A DNA stretch of 64,000 nucleotides from Lantana camara (lineage: Eukaryota; Streptophyta; Magnoliopsida; Lamiales; Verbenaceae). Each line of letters starts with the position of its first letter. Position 1 is the first letter of the stretch. A program made the position numbers and the translations under genes. The stretch spans positions 57,381,501 through 57,445,500 of the forward strand of contig CM074862.1 in assembly GCA_037501455.1 (NCBI GenBank), written 5' to 3'. The notes under the pieces were generated by a model. The model did not search any database. It saw only the letters and a list, made by a program, of their open reading frames with translations, and was not told where the DNA came from. Of the stretch, positions 46,104-55,626 are shown in pieces.

Positions 46104-48355
46104 CCGGTTGCAAAACCGAGGTTCTCGTGTCGTGTCGTGTCAAGTCTAGGTCGAACGGCATAGGATTAATTGTTGATTGAGAGTCTTGCATATTATTTGA
46201 ATCTATTTGAATTCTTTGAATTAATTAGATTACTTGACAATTTGTGTTTTGCATTGATTTCTGATATTTCGTGCTAATTAATTGATCTGGAATTCTTTGC
46301 AATTATGTGCTTAATGTGTTTTATTTAAACATTAATATACTACTTGTTGCATTTATATTAAATTTTCATCGCGAGCATTAATTATGTGACTATTATGTGA
46401 CATGAGCATGCCTCACCTGCATGCATTTATTTCAATGAAAGTTGTGAGTTACAGGTTGTAGAAAGAATATCAAACCACGGCCAGTTGCTCGATAATTTTG
46501 GGCTACCACAGAATTTGGGAAGGGTGTGCAAGTTGAGGCTAAAATTAGGGCGTGGAAGGAAAGTCAATTACTTATTTCCGATCGAAGTACTAGTTTGGAA
46601 ACTACATTCGGGTAAGGCGAGTTTATTTTCTGATTCAAGAAAAAATTATCGTGTTGAGAGAATACACTGAAGGATAGGGAGTGGTAAATGAAAGCACTCA
46701 AGAAAGGTAAAGTACTAATTAGAGAGAGAATAACCGGATTGCCGTTAGCAAGTGATTCAAGGGGTTGGAAGGAAAAGAAGTTTCGAAGAGGCTTAAATTA
46801 GGAAGTTCTAAAATAAGGAAGAGATATTCTCGGGGTAATGGCTCTATAGATTATCAACTAGGATGGGGTTGAATTGGAAGATACGGAGCAAGAAGTTGAA
46901 GCATTCAAATCTCGGGACTACCACCGTGGATCAACAATTCACAGAAAATGCTACCCCGGGGAATTTTAGACTAAGGATCAAATATGAGAAGTTCGAAGAC
47001 AAGTTCATTAAGTTATTATTCAAAGGATGAGATCCGGAATAAAAGAATTCACTGAAGGAAATTTGTGCTATCAAAGATGACGCGTCTACCAGGTTAGGAA
47101 TGCTATTTCATCCGAGGATAAGGTGAAGGAGATTGGGGTACTAATTACTCAAGATTCAGGTGTGTTGTTAAATTGAGACTTGGGTAACTGGGAAGCAAAT
47201 TCGAGTAGGAGAGGAAGATCATTTCAATCGAGCTGGTAGATTTGGATTCACGAAAGGTAAAGCTCCTAGGACTCTATAACCGGGTGGAATGAGTTTATTT
47301 TCCGGATTCAATTTGGAGGGTCGTGCAAGAGTGAGAATTGGAAGATTGGAGTACCAAATGAAAATGACAACGGATGATAAGGAATTTTGGAAGGAAATTA
47401 TATGCTCAGAAGTAGGTAAGCAAGAAGAAGAGTTCTATAACCGATTCAAATCGAAAGAGTAGACTTGAAGGGTTTCAGTCATGGTGGCAACTTGGTGAAT
47501 TAGAAGAATAACTGGAGACTTTTGGTTCGAGAGGGGTCAGGGAGTTAATTCCATAATTGGAACAGAAATGGAATTCAAGAGTTCTTGTTTAGGGATCATA
47601 TAGTTACCCCAGTTAACGCAAGGATAATTTTGGGATTTCAATTAAGGAAGGGATAAAGGAAGCTCAGCACTTCAGTGAATGTGAAACTGAAAGACAATCA
47701 TGTTGAAGATTTCGTTAATTGGGTAATTCAGATCCAAGCTGAATTGTCGTGTTGCGAGGTTACATTAAAAGAAATGAAGCAACAAATGAAAACGGTAAAG
47801 AAAGGCAAAGAGTTGCTGGGAGGTTGTCGAACGATCAAGTATAGACTAGTGGAGGGGGAGTCGGTTAACTAATCGACCTCATAGTGAATAAACAAGGGAG
47901 TTTGGATCAAAGTGACAACCATGAAGAGGATTCGGGCAATGATTTGGGGAGTAACTATTAAAGAATAAGCTAGATGTTAATTCCGTGAGTATAAAAGACT
48001 TCGGGTTTCAGAAATCATAATACTGAGCCGTGGGAATGTTCAAGTGAAGGTTAGATAAATTTGAGGAATAGAAGACCGTGGGAAAACAAGGAATGATCAC
48101 CAAGTTCAAGACAAGCTTAGGATTCAACAAACAAGGAATTTCATGTCGAGATAAATTTTTCCATTACTCCGGTGACAGGTTCAATGCATACATAAGCACG
48201 TGCATCATACGCTACGTTAATTTTAAATTTCTTTACATATATGTGATTCCCTCGATTGAACTTAATTGCTCCACTGTGCTGAGTTATTACTTCTGAGTGT
48301 ATTACGTGCATTGGCATATTAATTCAACATGCATGTTCAGTGTCTTGATTACAGG
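46104..48355 (+). other. G4 internal unit 1: leader and purine-rich degenerate region
   Basis: After the PBS comes an AT-rich leader. An acceptor-like GAGTTACAG ends at 46454. The next 1.7 kb are purine-rich on the + strand, like old coding DNA, but no frame is open beyond about 65 codons and no domain is recognised. Similar phrases recur inside it (GAGTTTATTTTCTGATTCAA near 46619, GAGTTTATTTTCCGGATTCAA near 47290). It ends at the donor-like ACAG|GTTCAA at 48179. The candidate intron 48179-48354 (176 nt, with the CACGTGCATCA motif) leads into the ORF below. Confidence 0.6.
48179..48354 (+). other. Candidate 176-nt intron before the G4 zinc-knuckle ORF, unit 1
   Basis: Donor-like ACAG|GTTCAATGCATACATAAGCACGTGC at 48179 carries the shared motif. 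Acceptor-like GTGTCTTGATTACAG ends at 48354, directly before GATGTCTC. The second unit has the same at 54257-54432. G5 has a counterpart of 173 nt at 60690-60862. Confidence 0.5.
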
Positions 48356-49144
48356 ATGTCTCAAGGCCACCCTCCTCAGGAACAGGCACCTACGGTTTCT
48401 TCACAATTACCCCCTCCGGCTCCGCCTCAGGAGTTTTTCGAGTCTTTGGTTCGTTTAGTAGATCAGAAGATAAAAGAGTATGTTTCCTCCGAGTCGCGGG
48501 ACTTAGCATCACAGCCGGGCCAAATTTCGATGGCATTTAGGGAATTTCAAAACCAACCATTCTCAAGACCCTTTGAAGGAAACAAGGATTCCACCGGATC
48601 ACAGCTCAAGAAAATCAAAAGAGTGTGGGAACTAACTCCGAGTGACTCCCAAGAAAAGGTCCGAGGCACCACCTTGTTGGAGGCAAGAAGGTCTAATCCT
48701 CACCCCGGACAGGCTTCAGGTTCGAAGTCGGGACAGCTTTCTAGCAAAGGAAAGCGGCCTATCTCTTATCATACCCCGGCACCTCAGGAAAGGTCTCGCA
48801 AGAAAAAGAAGCAACCACTTGGATCAAGTTCGGGAACTTCGCGTAACCCAGTTTCAGCAACATCTTCCGGGAAACTTCTTTGCAGTTATTGTGGACGTGA
48901 TAACCACACCTATGACGGCTGTAGGAAATGGTTGGGATTATGTCTCTACTGCGGGAGTGACGAGCATCACATAGACACTTGCTCAAGGCTACGAGGGAGA
49001 TCTATTGGGGGTGAAAGATTACCAGTGCGAGCGCGGGAAGGCGTTCGCGAGAGGGGAGTGCAAAATGTAAATGCGAATCGGGTCCGGGAAGAAGAAGGTA
49101 CCGGTTATAAGCATAGTACAACCAGCGGTGAACGGTACATTTAG
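48356..49144 (+). CDS. gag: G4 Gag-like protein with two CCHC knuckles, unit 1
   Basis: The ATG at 48356 (MSQGHPPQEQAP) follows an acceptor-like site; 262 codons. The N-terminus is rich in Pro and Gln, with a short helical stretch (EFFESLVRLVDQKIKEYVS). The middle is Ser/Lys-rich with basic runs (RSRKKKKQP). Two knuckles of form C-x2-C-x4-H-x4-C follow (CSYCGRDNHTYDGC and CLYCGSDEHHIDTC, about residues 180-215), typical of nucleocapsid RNA binding. A capsid domain is not visible, so this is only the nucleocapsid end of a Gag; the rest may lie decayed upstream. A donor-like site at 49135 (AACG|GTACAT) lies just before the stop and may end the exon. The frame is intact in both units, which differ by one Ser/Gly change near the end. 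It could also act as an RNA-binding protein for element RNA. Confidence 0.75.
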   Translation: MSQGHPPQEQAPTVSSQLPPPAPPQEFFESLVRLVDQKIKEYVSSESRDLASQPGQISMAFREFQNQPFSRPFEGNKDSTGSQLKKIKRVWELTPSDSQEKVRGTTLLEARRSNPHPGQASGSKSGQLSSKGKRPISYHTPAPQERSRKKKKQPLGSSSGTSRNPVSATSSGKLLCSYCGRDNHTYDGCRKWLGLCLYCGSDEHHIDTCSRLRGRSIGGERLPVRAREGVRERGVQNVNANRVREEEGTGYKHSTTSGERYI

Positions 49145-49350
49145 TCATGCATACCACGTGCATCACTTATCTTATTATTATTGTATTTAATTTCTTGTGC
49201 ATTGCAAACTAGTTAATTATGCGTGATGAGTATGTGAGTAAATGGTTTAATTGTCTATATGATATTTGTGAAAGTATTATGATTCTAATTGTCTATGTAA
49301 CATTCATGCCATTGTTTTCGCTATCTACTCCTTGAACTACTTCAGTGCAT
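49135..49350 (+). other. Donor-like motif and 3' untranslated region, G4 unit 1
   Basis: AACG|GTACATTTAGTCATGC ATACCACGTGCATCAC starts at 49135 and matches the donor-proximal motif of G1 and G5. AT-rich non-coding sequence follows to the hairpin array. No acceptor can be chosen with confidence. Confidence 0.45.
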
Positions 49351-49480
49351 ATGAGAGACGGGGCTCTCTCCTTTTTTGTGAGAGACGGGGCTCTCTCACT
49401 CCTTGCTGAGAAACGGGGTTTCTCACTTCTTGTGAAAGACGGGGTTCTTTCATTCTTGTTCAAGAGATGGGGTTCTCTTA
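49351..49480 (+). repeat. Array of five hairpins with covarying stems, G4 unit 1
   Basis: Stems and loops are GAGAGA-CGGGGC-TCTCTC (49353), GTGAGAGA-CGGGGC-TCTCTCAC (49378), TGAGAAA-CGGGG-TTTCTCA (49407), TGAAAGA-CGGGGT-TCTTTCA (49433) and AAGAGA-TGGGGT-TCTCTT (49462). Stem bases differ between members, but each change is matched on the other arm. The loop stays CGGGG or TGGGG. The array lies about 30 bp upstream of the pre-PPT hairpin, after the gag ORF. Confidence 0.9.
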
Positions 49481-49511
49481 TGAATTGTGCATCGTTTTAA
49501 AACGTGACAGT

Positions 49512-49548
49512 GGACCTGGGGACCAGGTCCTTTTAAGGGGGGGAGAGT
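49512..49548 (+). promoter_or_regulatory. G4 pre-PPT hairpin and polypurine tract, unit 1
   Basis: GGACCTGG (49512-49519), loop GGA, CCAGGTCC (49523-49530): an 8-bp perfect stem. TTTTAAGGGGGGGAGAGT abuts LTR2. Confidence 0.9.
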
Positions 49549-52162
49549 TGTAACGCCCCGGTTTTTATTTATTAATATCTTATGTCCAAAATAATTTTAT
49601 AAATTATATTTTTATAATACCTTCATGGAATTCATATTAAACTTATAATTTGTCTCATAACTTGGAAAATGTTTATTTCGTGCATTCATTACCGAAAATG
49701 ATTTAATTGTCAACTTGGCCCTATATGTCCATTCTTTTAAACTTAGGGACCAAATTGATTGAAAACCTTTGAGGACTAAAGTGATCACTTTCCAAACTTG
49801 ATATCCTTAATTGATTAACTTAAATAACTCGGAGGGTTTAATTGCAAATATTACATATTTCCCAAATATCACGGTATATTGCATCTCCAAGCTTCTCATG
49901 ATCATTTGCTTCCAAATTCACCAACATATCCATCCTTCTTGCTCTCGGTTCTTCATGTAGAAAGGGGGGAGAGGAGATTTCATCAAATCATCCAAGTTAT
50001 TCAAGAAACTCCAAGCTTTTAAGCTCCAAATCTTCCATTTTCATCTTCTTCATCCATTTCCTTCATTCAAGGTGGGTATATGCTTGGTTTGTTGATTCTT
50101 GTTCAAGTATGGTTTAGCTAGGGTTTGAGGATTATATGCTAGATGAGTTAGTTGAAGTTGGAAACATGATTATGTGATTATTTCATGAATTATGGCATGA
50201 GTTATAGCTTGAATTCTTGAATATTTAGCTTGGATAACCAAGTGTGATCATGAGTGTGGAATCATGAATTCGTGATGATCTTGTGTGCTTTGAGTGTTTA
50301 AGTGCTAGAATATCATTTCTTGAACCTATATGCATTATATTTCCAGAAAATATATGCTTGTGATGATCAAAATGGATTTTGGGTGGCTTTGTTTGCATTC
50401 CCGTAGCCCTCCTCGGTTTTCCTCTGTTCTTCATGTTTGCAGAAACAGGGAACGGCCGTTCCCAGCCTCAAGGCATTATGGGAACGGACGTTCCCACCTT
50501 TTCAAATGATTTAGGCGGCCGAGCATGGGAACGGCCGTTCCCATTTTGGCCTTGTGCCGGAAGGGTCGTTCCCAGCTTCCGCGCGTTTTAAAGGGGGAAA
50601 ACGTGGGTGCGTTTTTGGGAGGAATGGGAACGACCGTTCCCATTTACAAAGGCAAACCGGAACGGCCGTTCCCACCTCGCTGACAGAACAAATATGACTG
50701 CATAAAATTACATTTTTAGCCCCTCGATCCCACGACTTCTTTGACGCCGAATTGCTGTAATATGTGCTAATATGATGTGAAACAACATGTTATCATACCC
50801 CATTGCATTTTCGTGGTCATCTCGATACTTTTCCGCCGTTCGTCACATTTTGTGCATTTTAGGTCATGTCTCATGTATATGTGTCGTGTTTGCACAGGTC
50901 ACGAGGGTAGGGACGAGGAGCAAGCCCCGTAGGTCGTGCCTACTTGTCCTTTGTCGGTATAGGTGAGGTTTAATTGTTAGTTACATAGAACCCGTATACC
51001 CTTATGTGATATTTTGGCCAAAATAATATTTATGGTTATACTTTCTATAAATCATTGATCATTTCAAGCCAGGTTCAAGCAAGCAAGCAAGCAAGCAAGT
51101 CAGGTATTGTTTCATGCATGTTTAGGCGAGTAGCATGACGGTTACGTTTGGGCCCGAGGGTAGTGACTAGAGCCAACCTGGAAAGCAAGGGCTGACGGGT
51201 AACTCTGGCGCTATCCTCACCATGTTCGGGGTCACCCCTGAATCCACTAGGAGATTAGTGGAGGAAGGAGCTCCGGGCTTAGGGATTCATGTACCCTCTG
51301 CTCAATGAGATTGGATGTTGGGGCCTTGCAATCCCTTCATCAAACCGGAGGAAAAAGGAGACTGGGGACGAGTCCGGCACCACGGATGCGCCTCGGGTTA
51401 TTGCATGATTGCCATTTCATGAACGTGTTATATGAGTACACTATCGCACGATTGCACGATAAGTGAATTGCATGATCACCTATTGACTATTAAACAAGCA
51501 AGCATGTTCATGTTCATTGGGAGATCGGTTGGAGACCGCCCTTACTCGCCCATGTATTGATTGATTGCATGAAAACGAACAAGTACTTAACACTGGTAGT
51601 TGTAATCTCGGGCGAGTGTATGTTATTGTGAACTTATATTACTTTTAATTATAAAACCTTACCCGAGGTTATAACTTGCATGTGATTGCGCTATATATAT
51701 TTATGCCCCTCACTCAGTCTTCGGTAGACTGATACTTCACTTTTCAGGTACTTGAGAGCCGGTCGTGCTAGGCGGGAGTCTGGTCCAGTCTTGCATTGTC
51801 ACGAGTCTATCAGTGTACCATCATGTATATATTTTACTACTTCTCATGTCATGTCTGTTGTTATCACATTTTGAATACTTGATCATGTATAAGAGATGAT
51901 AATGTATTGATAGTTAGTTTGGTATCTATACGTATCTATCTGATAAATATGGTACCTATATGTATTTATGAGTTAATGCTTCCGCTTTTAACTGTTATGT
52001 CTTGATTTTGTATTGCCTTGGGGTTTAGTCCCGCCTAGCTCGTCTTTTCTTTTCTTTGTCACCCGTTCGCTATAGGTTAGTTCATGTACGGATTGTCCAT
52101 TTCGTATGTGGATCGGCCTATAGTGCGGGGGTGTGGTACCTCCACGTGTCCGGGGTGCTACA
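49549..52162 (+). repeat. G4 LTR2 (middle), chimeric
   Basis: From 49549 to 51291 its diagnostic variants match LTR3. From 51477 to the end they match LTR1. A few variants are private (near 50415, 50880, 51028, 51179). It ends GCTACA and is followed by a PBS. Palindromes are at 50448-50673 and (GCAA)5 at 51079-51098. Confidence 0.95.
50448..50673 (+). repeat. Palindrome cluster in G4 LTR2
   Basis: Same six dyads as LTR1. Two carry the LTR3-type bases (GGAAGGGTCGTTCCC; GGAACGGCCGTTCC, which is perfect here and decayed in LTR1). Confidence 0.9.
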
Positions 52163-52169
52163 TCTGAGG

Positions 52170-52181
52170 TGGTATCAGAGC
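52170..52181 (+). promoter_or_regulatory. G4 primer-binding site, second unit
   Basis: TGGTATCAGAGC, 7 bp after LTR2. Its presence after a middle LTR means either unit could prime cDNA. Confidence 0.95.
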
Positions 52182-54433
52182 CCGGTTGCAAAACCGAGGT
52201 TCTCGTGTCGTGTCGTGTCAAGTCTAGGTCGAACGGCATAGGATTAATTGTTGATTGAGAGTCTTGCATATTATTTGAATCTATTTGAATTCTTTGAATT
52301 AATTAGATTACTTGACAATTTGTGCTTTGCATTGATTTCTGATATTTCGTGCTAATTAATTGATCTGGAATTCTTTGCAATTATGTGCTTAATGTGTTTT
52401 ATTTAAACATTAATATACTACTTGTTGCATTTATATTAAATTTTCATCGCGAGCATTAATTATGTGACTATTATGTGACATGAGCATGCCTCACCTGCAT
52501 GCATTTATTTCAATGAAAGTTGTGAGTTACAGGTTGTAGAAAGAATATCAAAGCACGGCCAGTTGCTCGATAATTTTGGGCTACCACAGAATTTGGGAAG
52601 GGTGTGCAAGTTGAGGCTAAAATTAGGGCGTGGAAGGAAAGTCAATTACTTATTTCCGATCGAAGTACTAGTTTGGAAACTACATTCGGGTAAGGCGAGT
52701 TTATTTTCTGATTCAAGAAAAAATTATCGTGTTGAGAGAATACACTGAAGGATAGGGAGTGGTAAATGAAAGCACTCAAGAAAGGTAAAGTACTAATTAG
52801 AGAGAGAATAACCGGATTGCCGTTAGCAAGTGATTCAAGGGGTTGGAAGGAAAAGAAGTTTCGAAGAGGCTTAAATTAGGAAGTTCTAAAATAAGGAAGA
52901 GATATTCTCGGGGTAATGGCTCTAAAGATTATCAACTAGGATGGGGTTGAATTGGAAGATATGGAGCAAGAAGTTGAAGCATTCAAATCTCGGGACTACC
53001 ACCGTGGATCAACAATTCACAGAAAATGCTACCCCGGGGAATTTTAGACTAAGGATCAAATATGAGAAGTTCGAAGACAAGTTCATTAAGTTATTATTCA
53101 AAGGATGAGATCCGGAATAAAAGAATTCACTGAAGGAAATTTGTGCTATCAAAGATGACGCGTCTACCGGGTTAGGAAGGCTATTTCATCCGAGGATAAG
53201 GTGAAGGAGATTGGGGTACTAATTACTCAAGATTCAGGTGTGTTGTTAAATTGAGACTTGGGTAACTGGGAAGCAAATTCGAGTAGGAGAGGAAGATCAT
53301 TTCAATCGAGCTGGTAGATTTGGATTCACGAAAGGTAAAGCTCCTAGGACTCTATAACCGGGTGGAATGAGTTTATTTTCCGGATTCAATTTGGAGGGTC
53401 GTGCAAGAGTGAGAATTGGAAGATTGGAGTACCAAATGAAAATGACAACGGATGATAAGGAATTTTGGAAGGAAATTATATGCTCAGAAGTAGGTAAGCA
53501 AGAAGAAGAGTTCTATAACCGATTCAAATCGAAAGAGTAGACTTGAAGGGTTTCAGTCATGGTGGCAACTTGGTGAATTAGAAGAATAACTGGAGACTTT
53601 TGGTTCGAGAGGGGTCAGGGAATTAATTCCATAATTGGAACAGAAATGGAATTCAAGAGTTCTTGTTTAGGGATCATATAGTTACCCCAGTTAACGCAAG
53701 GATAATTTTGGGATTTCAATTAAGGAAGGGATAAAGGAAGCTCAGCACTTCAGTGAATGTGAAACTGAAAGACAATCATGTTGAAGATTTCGGTAATTGG
53801 GTAATTCAGATCCAAGCTGAATTGTCGTGTTGCGAGGTTACGTTAAAAGAAATGAAGCAACAAATGGAAACGGTAAAGAAAGGCAAAGAGTTGCTGGGAG
53901 GTTGTCGAACGATCAAGTATAGACTAGTGGAGGGGGAGTCGGTTAACTAATCGACCTCATACTGAATAAACAAGGGAGTTTGGATCAAAGTGACAACCAT
54001 GAAGAGGATTCGGGCAATGATTTGGGGAGTAACTATTAAAGAATAAGCTAGATGTTAATTCCGTGAGTATAAAAGACTTCGGGTTTCAGAAATCATAATA
54101 CTGAGCCGTGGGAATGTTCAAGTGAAGGTTAGATAAATTTGAGGAATAGAAGACCGTGGGAAAACAAGGAATGATCACCAAGTTCAAGACAAGCTTAGGA
54201 TTCAACAAACAAGGAATTTCATGTCGAGATAAATTTTTCCATTACTCCGGTGACAGGTTCAATGCATACATAAGCACGTGCATCATACGCTACGTTAATT
54301 TTAAATTTCTTTACATATATGTGATTCCCTCGATTGAACTTAATTGCTCCACTGTGCTGAGTTATTACTTCTGAGTGTATTACGTGCATTGGCATATTAA
54401 TTCAACATGCATGTTCAGTGTCTTGATTACAGG
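52182..54433 (+). other. G4 internal unit 2: leader and purine-rich degenerate region
   Basis: A near-identical copy of 46104-48355, with about nine substitutions and no indel seen. No readable gene. The candidate intron is at 54257-54432. Confidence 0.6.
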
Positions 54434-55222
54434 ATGTCTCAAGGCCACCCTCCTCAGGAACAGGCACCTACGGTTTCTTCACAATTACCCCCTCCGGCTC
54501 CGCCTCAGGAGTTTTTCGAGTCTTTGGTTCGTTTAGTAGATCAGAAGATAAAAGAGTATGTTTCCTCCGAGTCGCGGGACTTAGCATCACAGCCGGGCCA
54601 AATTTCGATGGCATTTAGGGAATTTCAAAACCAACCATTCTCAAGACCCTTTGAAGGAAACAAGGATTCCACCGGATCACAGCTCAAGAAAATCAAAAGA
54701 GTGTGGGAACTAACTCCGAGTGACTCCCAAGAAAAGGTCCGAGGCACCACCTTGTTGGAGGCAAGAAGGTCTAATCCTCACCCCGGACAGGCTTCAGGTT
54801 CGAAGTCGGGACAGCTTTCTAGTAAAGGAAAGCGGCCTATCTCTTATCATACCCCGGCACCTCAGGAAAGGTCTCGCAAGAAAAAGAAGCAACCACTTGG
54901 ATCAAGTTCGGGAACTTCGCGTAACCCAGTTTCAGCAACATCTTCCGGGAAACTTCTTTGCAGTTATTGTGGACGTGATAACCACACCTATGACGGCTGT
55001 AGGAAATGGTTGGGATTATGTCTCTACTGCGGGAGTGACGAGCATCACATAGACACTTGCTCAAGGCTACGAGGGAGATCTATTGGGGGTGAAAGATTAC
55101 CAGTGCGAGCGCGGGAAGGCGTTCGCGAGAGGGGAGTGCAAAATGTAAATGCGAATCGGGTCCGGGAAGAAGAAGGTACCGGTTATAAGCATGGTACAAC
55201 CAGCGGTGAACGGTACATTTAG
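54434..55222 (+). CDS. gag: G4 Gag-like protein with two CCHC knuckles, unit 2
   Basis: A 262-codon copy of the ORF at 48356-49144, with the same start, basic linker and two knuckles (CSYCGRDNHTYDGC, CLYCGSDEHHIDTC). It differs by a silent change near 54823 and a Ser-to-Gly change in the C-terminal tail (KHGTTSG). That both copies stay open may only reflect a recent duplication. The donor-like site is at 55213. Confidence 0.75.
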   Translation: MSQGHPPQEQAPTVSSQLPPPAPPQEFFESLVRLVDQKIKEYVSSESRDLASQPGQISMAFREFQNQPFSRPFEGNKDSTGSQLKKIKRVWELTPSDSQEKVRGTTLLEARRSNPHPGQASGSKSGQLSSKGKRPISYHTPAPQERSRKKKKQPLGSSSGTSRNPVSATSSGKLLCSYCGRDNHTYDGCRKWLGLCLYCGSDEHHIDTCSRLRGRSIGGERLPVRAREGVRERGVQNVNANRVREEEGTGYKHGTTSGERYI

Positions 55223-55428
55223 TCATGCATACCACGTGCATCACTTATCTTATTATTATTGTATTTAATTTCTTGTGCATTGCAAACTAGTTAATTATGC
55301 ATGATGAGTATGTGAGTAAATGGTTTAATTGTCTATATGATATTTGTGAAAGTATTATGATTCTAATTGTCTATGTAACATTCATGCCATTGTTTTCGCT
55401 ATCTACTCCTTGAACTACTTCAGTGCAT

Positions 55429-55558
55429 ATGAGAGACGGGGCTCTCTCCTTTTTTGTGAGAGACGGGGCTCTCTCACTCCTTGCTGAGAAACGGGGTTTC
55501 TCACTTCTTGTGAAAGACGGGGTTCTTTCATTCTTGTTCAAGAGATGGGGTTCTCTTA
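55429..55558 (+). repeat. Array of five covarying hairpins, G4 unit 2
   Basis: Exact copy of the array at 49351-49480. Confidence 0.9.
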
Positions 55559-55589
55559 TGAATTGTGCATCGTTTTAAAACGTGACAGT

Positions 55590-55626
55590 GGACCTGGGGA
55601 CCAGGTCCTTTTAAGGGGGGGAGAGT
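55590..55626 (+). promoter_or_regulatory. G4 pre-PPT hairpin and polypurine tract, unit 2
   Basis: GGACCTGG-GGA-CCAGGTCC, then TTTTAAGGGGGGGAGAGT, abutting LTR3. Confidence 0.9.
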
